DNA of 64,000 nucleotides from Riptortus pedestris (taxonomy: Eukaryota > Arthropoda > Insecta > Hemiptera > Alydidae). The notes beneath the pieces are model-generated. The model saw only the letters and a program-made list of their open reading frames with translations. It was not told the DNA's origin and ran no database searches. The stretch covers positions 122,681,001-122,745,000 of the forward strand of contig CM032230.1 of NCBI GenBank assembly GCA_019009955.1. Reading direction: 5' to 3'. Within the stretch, counting starts at the first letter, position 1. The number at the start of each line of letters is the position of its first letter. Below are positions 1-12,172 of this stretch, one piece after another. A program made the position numbers and the translations under genes.

Positions 1-2204
1 TTCCTTCTTTTGAAGAAAAATATAATCGATATATGACGTTCTTGGACAAAATATAACTTACAAAAAAATATTCGTTTTACTTTTCTTCCAGAATCATTCA
101 AGCGATTCGGTTGATCATGAAAACAATACAGAAACACAAACATGAATATATATTTCGTATATAAGAAACGTTTTACTTCCAACTAAAGCGTCTTTGAATA
201 GAAAAAATTGTTAGTCTGCCCTCACTAGGCAAAATTTCATCGACATTTTATTCAATGAAAATAACATATAATATGAGAGGGCGAAGGAATGCTGTCTGAT
301 CTAATCGAAATACAGTAATAATATGAATAAATAAATATGAAATATGAATAAAATAAACTTGAGGGGGCTTTTTTATCTCCTCATAGTAACACTATGAGAT
401 GTGGTTTATTTGAGTACATGCTCTATTGCCACGTGATTATGATTAAATACATTTTTACAATATATACTCTTTAATGGGATATTACCATATAATCAAATAC
501 TTAAAAAAAATAATAATAAAAATAGAATGAAATAATAAAAAAGATAAAATAATAAAAATACATAAAATAAAATATAAGTAAAATAACTACAAACAAAGTT
601 TATAAATGAAAATGAAAAAAAAAAAAAAAAATTAAAAAAAGTTGAGGGGGCTTCGGGACTGCTTTAAAAATAGTTTCAGCTAAACTAAACAATAGGAAGG
701 AATATACAGATTTTTTGGGGTAAAATTCAAACAGTTCAAGCTAAACTAAGCAACACGATGGTAAATAATAGTTATATACTTGAGTACTGAATGTTTTTGA
801 AAATCAGCTTCATAAGAAACGGAGAAGAGGACTACAGAATTTCAAAACCTGTCATTTTTATATATCATTCATGAAAAGTTTTTCAAACGAACGCGACGAA
901 ACGACTCAAAAAGCTTTCAGGAATGAGCGGAACTTATTGTGCCAGTCTGGCAGTGCGTGTTCAACTTTTAACCAACATATAAATAATGCTATTATTTATC
1001 GAAAATCGTCATGTTAGATGAATATTCTGAAGAACGAACACGATTTTCGAAGGGAACTACGGACCCCTAGTAGAACAAGATCAATGAAAATTGGCCAAGT
1101 AAAATGGAAAAAAGTTCATCTTCAGAAGGTATGCTGTCGGCGTATACTAATAACTGAGGGGCTGTATTGATCTGCGGCATATGGTCAGCAGGTGTCTCTA
1201 GGTCAATCTAACTGTGGAAAGGGTACTCAACAATATTAAATCCATAATAGAGCACTACCAGTGTTGGCAGATAATCATGAATACACCTAGTAACTACCCT
1301 ACAATAATCTTTAATCATAGAATCACGGGAGACTATCTAATTACAACAGATTTCATGCCTAAGACAAGTCTATTTTCAATACAGGCCATTTTCCAAAAGC
1401 ATCAATTTACTCAGATTTATTGTGAATAGAAATGCAGACAGGGAGAGCATTACATAATTATTTAAACTTCAGCAGTCATTGTAAACATATATTAAAAAGA
1501 AATTCTTATACCCCACTTAAAGATTAATAATCCCAAATTAAATTGAACACATCAGCTACGTTCCCAGCCCTGTCAAATGAAAAAAAAAATATATTAATGA
1601 CTCAATGAAAAATCATTTATTTCCACCCATTAAAAAAGTCAACAAATATTTTCAGCAACAGGTAGAATATGAACTTAAAGACCATGAGAGAGGGATTCTA
1701 ATAACATAACCTGAAGCGAAGTGAAAATAAAACTATTTTATGAGGTATCTTCAATTTTGAAGAAGTCATTCATGACTCAATGATATGACACATTAAATTA
1801 TTAACCACCATGACCAAATATTAAAAGAAGCAGGCCATTATAAGGCTGTAAAATATTTACAAATTTAAAAGACAAATACAAAAAAAAAATAGAATAATTA
1901 TTATTTTAGACAACTATATTAAGAAAATTTATAGAAAATATGTAATTTCACTTGTTTCTTCAATTATTTCTAAAATAATGCCACGTATTTATTAATAATA
2001 TTATCGACAAACAAGTTTTCACGTTTCAAGAAGTGATACGTGCTCATTACATAAAGCACGAAGGCTTTTTTATCCATAATGCAAAACATTTGAGAAATAA
2101 GATTTTCCATAACTTTCAAACAAATTGAATTCATAAAAGCCTGACTAAACCGGCATTCTTTTTTTTCTTCTATTTTTTTTTTTTTTAGAAGATTTTAGAT
2201 ATTA
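1..2204. other. AT-rich DNA with no recognised gene
   Basis: The stretch contains poly-A and A/T runs and short chance frames. A possible hairpin pairs TCGAAAATCGT near 998 with ACGATTTTCGA near 1040. I see no coding or transposon signal. Confidence 0.5.
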
Positions 2205-2460
2205 ATTGCCACTTTTACTTTCTGCTGGTTGAGAGGGTGATGAATCAAGTTCTTCAGAATCAGAGTCTTGTGGCTCCTCAAAATTTATTTTTCAAAAACG
2301 TTTAGCGCTTTCGGGAATTTATATTCTTGTAGTGAGTGTACCGGCAAAGTTCAGCCCAGCATCTCCCTAGGCACGTCCTACACTCTGACAATGGAATGAA
2401 AATGCGTTTTTTTATTATTATTAAATTTTGAGGAGCTACAAAACTGTGTTTCGAATAACC
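2205..2460 (-). mobile_element. Diverged Penelope-like terminal fragment with hammerhead-like remnant
   Basis: This shares GAGGGTGATGAAT, GGCTCCTCA and GCGCTTTCGGG with the palindrome at 18110-18444. The minus strand reads CCCGAAAGCGCT then TTTTGAGGAGCC, and the hammerhead-like 5' core (CTGAnGA) has decayed to CTACAAGA. An inverted arm near 2420-2447 (TTTTGAGGAGCTACAAAAC) repeats the left arm, so this is an old version of the same foldback arrangement. A short open stretch after GAGGAGCC reads EPQDSDSEELDSSPSQPA and then stops. Confidence 0.5.
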
Positions 2461-2556
2461 TGATATTAATAGTAATCAAAGAATACCCAAGAGAGCCAAT
2501 ATTATGAGAGAAGGAAGACGTACATCAATAAGATAATTACTTTTTTTTGCATTTAT

Positions 2557-2728
2557 TATTATTATTTATTAACGTCCACATTTTGCTACTATGGGTGATT
2601 GGGACGGGTTATCTACAGGTTACCACACTTTTCTATCCAGGGTGGGACTAAGGATTATATTTAATGAGTTCGTCACTAAATAGATTCCTATTGCCCAGGC
2701 GGAAATCAAACTCGCCACTCTAGGTCAT
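2557..2728 (-). mobile_element. SINE copy, tRNA head truncated
   Basis: It matches the family body from the AT-rich tail (TTATTAACGTCCAC) through CTACAGGTTACCAC and the T-arm remnant TCAAACTCGCC. The 5' part of the tRNA-like head is missing. Confidence 0.8.
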
Positions 2729-2952
2729 TTTAATTTTAATCCTAAATTTTGTATTTTTTTTAACAACTTTTGAACCTTTTTAGTTATGTACTATTAACAT
2801 GGAACATTTTAATTCAACAGAAGATAGTTCAACATTAAAAACAACTCAACAGAGTATACGTCAGTAAATGAACTTTATTCGTAATTACATCCGAAATAGA
2901 TAACGCACTAATTTTAAAAATAATTCATACTACTAAGTTTATGATTAAAATT

Positions 2953-3022
2953 AATTTATTAACGTCCACTTTTTGCAACTAAGGCTAATTGGGACGGGCT
3001 CTCTACAAGTTACCACCCTTTA
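2953..3022 (-). mobile_element. SINE tail fragment
   Basis: Only the tail-proximal part is present (TTATTAACGTCCACTTTTTG to the TACCACCC box). Confidence 0.7.
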
Positions 3023-3770
3023 AACGTGATTAAACATACACCAAATGTAAGGTACTCTCATAAAAAGTACTTTCGTGATTACCATACAAAAAAAAAAAAT
3101 ATTACGAATAGCGAGTATGGACACTGGTCCGGAGTGTTGTGCTGGATCCGAAGGTGTCGGAACCAGCCTACACACATTCCATCCGGGGGTAGGGTACCGG
3201 CAGGCCAAGGACACGCACACCAACCATCGCCGGCCATCTTGCAATCATCAATCAATAGAGAAATACAACAACGTAAAAATAATCAACTCTTCATTCAGAA
3301 GGATTTACTCGCCCAACAAAGGAACAGAAGCACCTCACTGGTGGTTCACGGTAGGCGTTCCTTGCCTTTAGACATTGATATATGATCTCTGAACAACGAT
3401 TGGACACTCCATTTATTGATCCAAAAAGTAATAACTAATGAATATTATTGTTCCAGCTAATAAAGATTCAAATATATGTAGAAGAAGAAAAACGTTTTAT
3501 GAAAGAATTCAGTATAGCTGCTCACCGATGGTGAGTTGTTGACTACACAGTTCAATCTCCAATCATGTGACATTGAAAATAATAAATAAAAGTGAATGAA
3601 ATAAAAGTTAATTTAAAATAAAAATAGTTGCGACAAAAATTAAGCAAAAAAATGTATAATAAGAATATTAAAAAAAAAAAAAAAAAGATAAAAAAATAAA
3701 TATTAAAAAAACAACTTTCTACCAATCTACATATTAAAAAAATAATAATAATTTAAAACTATATTAAAAT
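3023..3770. other. Unassigned stretch with a GC-richer island
   Basis: Bases 3115-3385 are clearly more GC-rich than their surroundings and hold overlapping open frames of up to 119 codons. The frames resemble nothing I know and lack splice or start context. The rest is A-rich. Confidence 0.3.
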
Positions 3771-3802
3771 ATTATGGTTGATTATTACAAGATAATGGAT
3801 TC

Positions 3803-3957
3803 AGTTAGGATCAGCTGGTCTTCATCTTCGATCCCAACTTTCTTCAAAAACTCTGCAGTCTTTTTTGTGATAGTTCCTCTTGACCCAAACCATAGACCCT
3901 GAACCTTAAATTGACTATAGCAAAACTCTTCTAGGAATTTTTCTTTATAAAAACTAA
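3803..3957 (-). pseudogene. Possible LINE protein C-terminal remnant
   Basis: Fifty-one codons on the minus strand are open and read YKEKFLEEF...GLWFGSRGTITKKTAEFL and then a stop after ESIIL. The WFG-RGT pattern resembles the end of some insect non-LTR reverse-transcriptase proteins. I found no upstream reverse-transcriptase motif at higher coordinates, so the assignment is tentative. Confidence 0.35.
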
Positions 3958-4519
3958 ATAATTATTGTATTAGTAAAATACAATTTAAAATGTATGACCG
4001 TGATCTACTATATCTTAGTGTTTTATTTAGCGTAAAAAAAAAAAAATATCTGTATTCATTAGGCGATTCGTTAAATTCAGTGTAACGTGAACAATATTAG
4101 ACTTATGTGTTTGAACTCCAGATTAAAACTTTTTAAAAGAGATGTAAAACTATGCAGTTTGCGAACCACTACTAGCTATCCCACGGCCACAAAAACATCG
4201 TGGTAACGAGCTCATTTCTTACGGGACCAAATGAGCTATAACTAAATTTTTAAATTCCTATATGATTAACGCTAAAGGGTCTATGCTAATATTTTCTGTA
4301 TTCCCCTTCGTGTTCACGTTGGCTCCTTGAAACTACAGCCCCTACTCTTAACCCAATTTGCAGTTTAACGAACTTAGAGCTACAAATTTTGATACAAAAC
4401 TAAGTTTTGCAGCACTTTAGGTGGAGAGGACAAGTTGAAAAGTGAAGTGGACATTTAGGGACTGCCCAGCCTAGATAAGGTCAATGTCGTAAAACATATA
4501 GTCGAAATACGACCAAATG

Positions 4520-4755
4520 TTTATAAAATAAAGTATAAAGCCCGTCACAAACTTTTTATAGGAGAATCGTCGCAAACGCTAAGGAAGAGATTAAAACAGC
4601 ATTGTAAAAATGTAAGCAATGTAGAAATCAACCATCATTCTATGACATAAAAACATAAATTTAACTTTAACGATGTAGAAGGTAAAAACGCAACAAAGTG
4701 GAGGATAAGAGACATATATATCCATTCAAAAAACGGAACAAGAAAACGGAGATGA
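4520..4755 (+). pseudogene. GIY-YIG nuclease remnant, Penelope-like
   Basis: The plus frame reads LFIGESSQTLRKRLKQH, then HKFNFND and RDIYIHSKNGTRKR, with one in-frame TAA between them. The IGES/T-x-x-L-x-x-R-x-x-x-H pattern is the core of the GIY-YIG domain carried by Penelope-like retroelements. The first Tyr of GIY-YIG has drifted to Phe. No reverse-transcriptase part is visible upstream. Confidence 0.6.
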
Positions 4756-4759
4756 AGGA

Positions 4760-6045
4760 ATCACATAATGCATTTATTAAATATTTCAATATACAGCAAA
4801 GTTTTCATACTTCGGCCTTCGTTCTGTAATCTTTTTGTCATATAGTTTTAATGTATCGACGTAATCAGTAGTTTTATAATGTCTGCTTCCGTCTTTGTAT
4901 ACTTGAAGTGAACGCCTCAGTGGTAAGGTCGTCTCATTTTTCAATCTAGCTACAATTTCTGAAGGGCCGTCATAGAGAACGTGACATATGTAGAGCTAAA
5001 AATAAATAAGATACAGATATTTAATTGTTTATTAATCTGTTGACAAAACAATTGTCAAATTTCAATTATTGTTTACATAGCATTGTTACTAAGAAGAGGA
5101 AAAAAGAACAGAATGACAGAAAATGTCATCAGTGTATCAATCCAGGAGGTGGGAACTGCAGCTAGCTAAAGCGTCTGTGTGACACACTTTTCCACCTTTA
5201 ATTCCTTATTTACTGTAACAACAAATATCAGGCGCACTATGTAGGGCTAGACTTGCATAAGATAGTTGTCCGCAAAGTGGAGGAACCTCGCTTTCAACCT
5301 CCACGAGCGACCAAAACGAAATAGCACAGAATGAGGTTAACTACTAACTCCAAGCCCGTAGAGCTCCTACAAACCTCCTGTAATCAGCCAATCAAACTAA
5401 CCAAAATAAAACTACCAAACAACCCTAATCCTAACCCACCTCCACAGTTGGAGATCTGAGCTCTACTGCTGATGAAATCGATCATAAAAATCAACAAACG
5501 CTTATAGCAATCCACCTACGGCCTAATCTTTAATTTAAAGTTCCGTCATGAATCTGATTTACATAATAAAGACCGCGATGAGCATTCAATCATCCTAGAA
5601 GTCATGCAAATTGCTTGCCCATTCAAAGTTGAAACTGATTCATAACCATGAGATTAGAAACCACCATTAGGAATTACTAACTAAAACGTCCATTATTATA
5701 TTAGAACACACGAGAACTATTCTGAATACGTAAGTGGGCATTAAAGTCAAACTTCAACTTATTTTTCCAACTATTAATACTTTAATATGAGTAAAATTTC
5801 ACACCATTCTGTAATAAGTTCTCAACTTTTTCAATTTACCACAATTCGTTTCCAATATTGCATTGATTGATAAAAATCTTAAGTGAAAACCTCTTTATGT
5901 TTTCTTGTACTCTTATTAAATCAAATAGAAAGAATGTTATGCTCCATTTAAAGGCATTTCAATTGAAAGCGTTATACAATACTACACTTGTATCTGTACA
6001 TATCAATCATAAAATATTATAGAATATAATTTATAGATCTTACTG

Positions 6046-6084
<39 letters not shown>

Positions 6085-7839
6085 AATACAAATCTTGTGT
6101 ATCGAATAAGTATCCAGAAATTTGTACATTTATTCAATTTCACTTTTTCGTCATCCCACCATATTACACCCGGTACATAGGAGGCCCTCTTGCTTAAATT
6201 GGCATATGAGCCTGCCTTCATTTAATTTTAAGTTAGGATGCAAATACTGCACTCTAACAAACTCTGCGCTTTTCATATCACAAAACACATTAAAATGCAT
6301 GAGATGTTTATTTCATTTGAAAAATGACTTTCTTAGACTTTAGGAACGGTTAAAAGATAAAATTGAGACGATCGGTTGCAAATACCTCAAAAACTAAGCC
6401 CACTAACGTGCAATCAGTTAGATACATAATCATCATGGATATCAAATTTTCAGATCTCAATAGATCTCATTTTTGGCACCATTAGCGAAGGTATTTAACA
6501 TTTTTCAGAAACTTAAAAATTAAAAAAAAATGTATTTCCAGTTGTTTAAGTCTTTATTATTTATACACTACATGTCCTATATAAATGTTTAGGCTATTTG
6601 TAAAAAAACAAAAATGCGAATTTAAAAAAAAAAAAAAAAAAAAGAAGAAAAATCTTCAAATTTTTGAGCCAGGTGAATGAAATTTCTCGAGTAAAGAAAT
6701 TGTTGGTCTGAACAATAAAAGAAGGTTCTTCTTGAGAAATACAATACTAAGAAAAGCCGTATTGTAGGAATCCTAGGGGAACACTATGGAGAGTCGGTAA
6801 GGCTTTTCGAGAGAGAGAAGGGCCTTGGGGACAGAGACCGTAAAGTTGAATGGGTTCAAAGCATTTTCTCAAAGTTAGAACACGTGTAAGCCCTTCAAGA
6901 ACAAGACAAGCCTTTCAGATGATAAAACCTTCATTCAAGCAGACATTACAGCTGGTGGAAAAAGGGACAAACAAAGAGCTTTTGCTAAGATGCATGCAAG
7001 AGAGCAAGCAAATATTGTAGGTATACGTATGTGCAATAAGTATTGAGATAATAAAACTTTAATTGCAGGAATCGTAACAATGAGAACATCTAATTAGCAA
7101 CAAGGTTTTTCCAAAAAATAATTCCTTAATTTAAGGTAATAAAATTCCGAATCCAAATTGATGAAAGTGAGGCAAGGTTCATTAACAGACTGATAATAAA
7201 TACATACTTATGAAACTGAAAATATTTGGCTTAATAGTTGCATTGTTGGGAAGGTCAAGTAGTAAACTGCTGTAATGAAAAATCTAATGTGGGCACCACA
7301 TGGCTTCCTCTTACTAATATTAAGTGAAATAAACAAAATATGTGGTTGCACTTCAAGTGATATATAGTATTTCCTTTCCAACGCATAGGATCAAAAATGC
7401 CACAGAACATAATTTATAGTGCTTAGTCGAGTTCGATCAAAAGAGGAGGTGAATAACTAGACGGACTATTCTAAGACTAATGTTTTTGAGTTACGTACAT
7501 AAGTTAAAATGAGTACAGGGAAAATCAAACGGATAATTCTGTTGAGGTCTGAAACCCGAAACATTTTGCGATTACGATGGTTCTTCTACTTCGTAAGAGG
7601 AAGTAACAAAAGATAACACCGGAGTAAAATCGACACATACCTCGCCTTATCGCGGTGGCATTACAGACTGCCTAATGCTATTCAGATTGCCTCACAATGC
7701 TGAGTGGCCTCCAGAAGAACAGCAAGAAACCCAAAAATAAGCAGATTCCCAAGTGCTGGTATAGCACACTTGAGATCTCATCTCACCAAATATTCTTTAT
7801 TTCTAAGAAAAAACCGATGAGTCGAAAGAGGTTCGTGTT
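4760..7839. other. Unassigned AT-rich intergenic DNA
   Basis: I see no gene. Contents are poly-A tracts near 6050-6080 and 6624-6645 and scattered short frames. Confidence 0.4.
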
Positions 7840-8278
7840 ATAACAACTTATTGTTATCAGGACATGAGTAGAAGTAGGGGTGGGTTTACTGAAGTCTGAA
7901 AACTAAAAATTCCAAATATCTCGGTTAATGTTAACCTTAGAGAAAATATGTATATAACAACATTTATAGACAATTACATTTAAAATAAGATTAGTTCTGT
8001 ACACTTTTTTGATCCGACATATAATGGAGAAATTTAGAATTTTCAAAATTCTCCACTTCTAATCCCCCTCCCCTTTTCCTGATTTTAGCCGTTAACGAAC
8101 TTGATCTTTAGTTTTGCATAAACCGCTTATATATCGAGTTTGTTAACGATAAAACAATAATTCCGCCCGCTAGAGCGGTAACAGACAAATATATAAATAT
8201 TTGACATTTCAAGAAAAGTTTCGAAAATCGCGTCATGAGTACAACCTCAATAGTTGATTTCAATGGGAAATCTGTTAA
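7840..8278 (+). mobile_element. HINE-like copy, 5' truncated
   Basis: It has the family interior (ATGAGTAGAAGTAG, AAATATCTCGGTTAATG), the GCTAGAGCGGTAACAGACAAAT hairpin region and a mutated 3' end (GGGAAATCTGTTAA). The (TA)n tract is very short. Confidence 0.75.
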
Positions 8279-11200
8279 TAATGAATATAACACAATTAAG
8301 TGATGTATAAAGATTTTTTTGAACAAATATTACCCTAGAGAGCCCGTGCTGATTCCTTCAATGTATAAAAGGGGAAGAGAGAAAGAAAAACAAGATCGGT
8401 GGAAGGTCGGTGCCATGACGAAGTGAGCAATGAAGAGTGTCATAGATTGAGATGAAACAGTGCGGAAACTGCAAAAACCCACTGCCATATCGCCCCATCC
8501 TCTCCGCTTCAAACAACATTTCTCTTCGTCTTGTCTAAATCTCGATGCAGTTTCGTCCTAATCGAAATGAAATGAAATCGATAATGACAATGATTGACTA
8601 CAGGAAAGCTTCTTTGCATATATTCCCTTAGGTACCAAAAAAAAATGAGCATGAAAAAAATGTATCAAATAAATAAAAAAAAGAATTTTACGTGGGTAAT
8701 GGGATAAATTCTATTTGCATTATTAAAAAAAACTCTTTCTAAATGTGGTTTAAATTGGAAACATTCAATACTTCAATCCGGAAAATTGTTATTTCAGTTT
8801 CTTTCTCAAAACAAATAACTGATGGATACTAAGTAAAATATTTATATTAAAATATTTTAAGGATTATACTTCTTCTATTTTCTCTAAAGCCATTCTACAG
8901 GACCGATTTAATCCATTAACAAACCAAATATCCCCATTTCATAAAATACGCTTATATATATACGGTAAAGTCAACATTAGATCTATTAAACTCTCATTTC
9001 ACTGTATAATTTCATATCAGAGGGATTCATCACAATTTCAATTTATATTTCACTCTTACTAAGAGTGCAATACAAATAATAAGTGTTACTTAAACCCGAC
9101 ATGAGATTTCTAGAAATTTAATAGCCTGAAAGGATGAGTAGGAGAGTAGAGGGAGTTAAATAGGGCGAGAAACTAAATAATTATATAACAGAAAATATTA
9201 AGAAATAATATGAACAATATTGGTAAAATTATATTTATTGGACACAATTAGATTTTTATATTTTTATCCTCCTGAAAACTCCAAGTTTAACTAAGTCAGT
9301 TTGACAATAAACGAATGTATATAGAGTTTGACAACAGACAGCTAGACGCACATGTTAAATGTATCTCATTTTTATCATTTCTTCGTACCGTGTATGATGT
9401 TTAAAGGAAGCGGAAATAATAGCGAAAGGAATATCAAACAGTTTCTTTCTCTGAATTATACATTTTTACCCCTCACCCCGAGTTGGTTTAAAAATTTCAT
9501 ATTTAAGACTGGTTTAACAGCTGATCACGATCTTTTGATTAATATCGACTAAGATGGAATTGGATGGAGATAGACGCAGGCGCAAATAAAAAGAAAAAGA
9601 TGCAGAAGATTTGTATAGGACCTTTTTGTTCATGAAGAAAACATAATTTATATAATTATGACATGGCATTTTTTGATTTCGGCTGCCTAGGGACCGAAAA
9701 ATCGATTATCAGTTTTGATTGAAATAATTTTAAATAAAGATCAACAGAATATTTAATGTGTATTATAAGGAGCAGTACAAGATAGCCACGTGGAGTCCAT
9801 ATCAGATTATTTAACTTAAAGTTATCCTTCAACAGGTGACTTTCCATAGGGAACCCGTGATAAAAAATGGTAGATACATTCTTCCAAGGTAAATTCGATG
9901 CCCGAGAGGAGTAGTTAATAAGAAGGAATTATAATTAACTATCCATTTTTAATTTAGCTACAATTAATAAAGTTACCTTAATTTAAAATAATCCAAAATC
10001 TATATAATACGGGTGAATTAAACTCATTGACACAGAATATCAGAAATCAATATTTACCCGGAAGCAAACTAGGGCATTGTGACAGTAAGTAACTGAATAT
10101 TGCAGAGCCATTTAAATTTACAAACAATTTTCCTTACAGAATAACCCAATATTTCAATGCTACATTGCCCTTCAATTATAAGTTTTTAAGCGATAATACC
10201 ATTTTGTCTTTTTATTTTAGATTTTTTTATAGCAAAAATATCAATGAATGGAAGGGGATTCTAAAAAGGTAGAGTTATTATATTATAGTTCTTGTAGCAA
10301 AAATATTTTTTGCCGATTTTGTTTTTTCATTATTTTTAATGTTTCCAATAATTATCTAATTTAATAAAAAAAATAGACACATATATTAGGAAGAGTTATT
10401 ATAAGGCATACTGAATTATTATATTGTTTTTATCCAAACAGTGAGCTTATATAAGAATAAGAAGAAACAAGAAGAAATCCTCTCTATGAAAACAATGAAT
10501 TATTATTCAGACAAAGGCTAAATTCGAAAAACGTGTAATGTTCTTCTTAGCATAAATTACTGGCTGCAGAAAACATGACAGCATTGACAATGCAAATGAT
10601 ATTAACACAACTGCTGAGTGATCACTGTCAGTATATTTAGACGGCAACGTACTTTATAAGCTGATTTCAGTCCATAAGGAACAGTAGATGTTTGAATTAA
10701 GTCAATCTCAAGTAGCGTATTAATGGATCACAGCTATCGAATTTCAATTTGAACACCCAACTCTAGCTAAATTATAGCAACAGGTTAAAAATAGTAGCTA
10801 CTAAAGAAGTTAGTGACCTCTAATTATACGGTTTCGCAAATGACACGCAAGGTGTTTATTTATAATATCTATAGTTTTATATATGCATGCATGAGCCTGT
10901 GTGTGTGTGTGTGTGTATTTATATGCATGTGTTACAATGTGCATGTGCGCGCGTGTTTGTGTGTGTGTTTGCTGCAATATTTATATCTATACTGTGATCT
11001 GACAAATAGTCACCGATGCTTCAAAAAGGTCGAAAGTACTGTCCATTTATTTTTTTAATGGAATCATTTGATATATTATGCACATTCACTATATTGGAAT
11101 ATCTTATGTAATCCCCTGAACTAAATAAAGCTATTTCAACAGGTGACGAGTTACAATTCTTTTGTGTTATGCCGAATAGGGAATTTGCCAAATGAACACA

Positions 11201-11829
11201 ATACAAAAATGGCAAAAAATGCTCCATACGACTTTTTGAAGAACAATTGATAAAATATTATACCATATACTGTAATTGATTATATAACAACGGTTATTCA
11301 ATTTAAATTTAATGGCCCGACCTAAATGGCTTCAAAATGTAACATTATGCAAAGCTGCGTAACAAAGAAACCAAGAAGCTATTGTACACAACATAACAGT
11401 TCACATATTGTCAGTTATGTCACCTTTACAACTAATCATAAATTTTGCAGGCTTTTAATTTAAGAGTATGTACACAAGTAATAATCTCTTTTAATACCTC
11501 CAACTGTAATTCTGTAATTATAATGCAATTTTTGCATCTTTCGTTATGTAAACTAGGCTCAGGGTAGCCAAGAGCCGGTGGTTATTGGCAATTAACTCAT
11601 ACATCCGTGTAAGAGGTAAAGGATGTATTGGAATTGGAATATTTTTCAATTTTAATATTTGAATGGATTATGCCTTCCAAGAATCCACGATAACTAGCTT
11701 CGGCGAGAAAGTATTAGTAACTCAGTTTCTCAAAGTGAAAATCGCATGAGTATGACTTGGAACATACTGAGACCGAATACTATAAAATGCAACGATCTAG
11801 GTCAATGTTAAAAAAAAAAAAATGCAACA
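8279..11829. other. Unassigned AT-rich intergenic DNA
   Basis: I see no supported gene. A small GC-richer patch at 8340-8520 has a 60-codon minus frame of no recognisable family. Confidence 0.4.
10894..10967. repeat. Interrupted (GT)n microsatellite
   Basis: GTGTGTGT runs are interspersed with ATGCATGT and GCGCGC steps. Confidence 0.8.
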
Positions 11830-11996
11830 TTTATGAGGAATTAAACTCCATTATCTATACCCCATTCCTCAGGTTCGTTTTCAGTTATTAACTCACTGTA
11901 ACTTCCAGAAAGAACGATTAAATGTCAAAATTCGAAACGAATACAACAATTGCGACCGCTATTGCGGTAACCGAAAAATATATCTATCTATATATA

Positions 11997-12044
<48 letters not shown>

Positions 12045-12172
12045 ACTCACTCTTTCTATATATATTTTGAGCGGATCTCCTGGAAAAGGTAGACATTTGA
12101 AGACATTTTTCGAAAATCGGGTTATGAGTACTCCCTCAATAGCTATTTTCCTTAATGAGAAATCCAGATTTA
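11830..12172 (+). mobile_element. HINE-like copy, degenerate, with (CT)n in place of (TA)n
   Basis: The ATTGCGACCGCTATTGCGGTAAC box precedes a (TC)n tract at 12001-12040. CTCCTGGAAAAGGTAGACATTTGAAG and a decayed 3' palindrome (TTTTCCTTAATGAGAAATC) follow. The microsatellite sits where other copies have (TA)n. Confidence 0.7.

Noticed and set aside
6050..6080. Poly-A tract as the end of a processed pseudogene
   Set aside because: No coding homology precedes it and no flanking duplication is visible.
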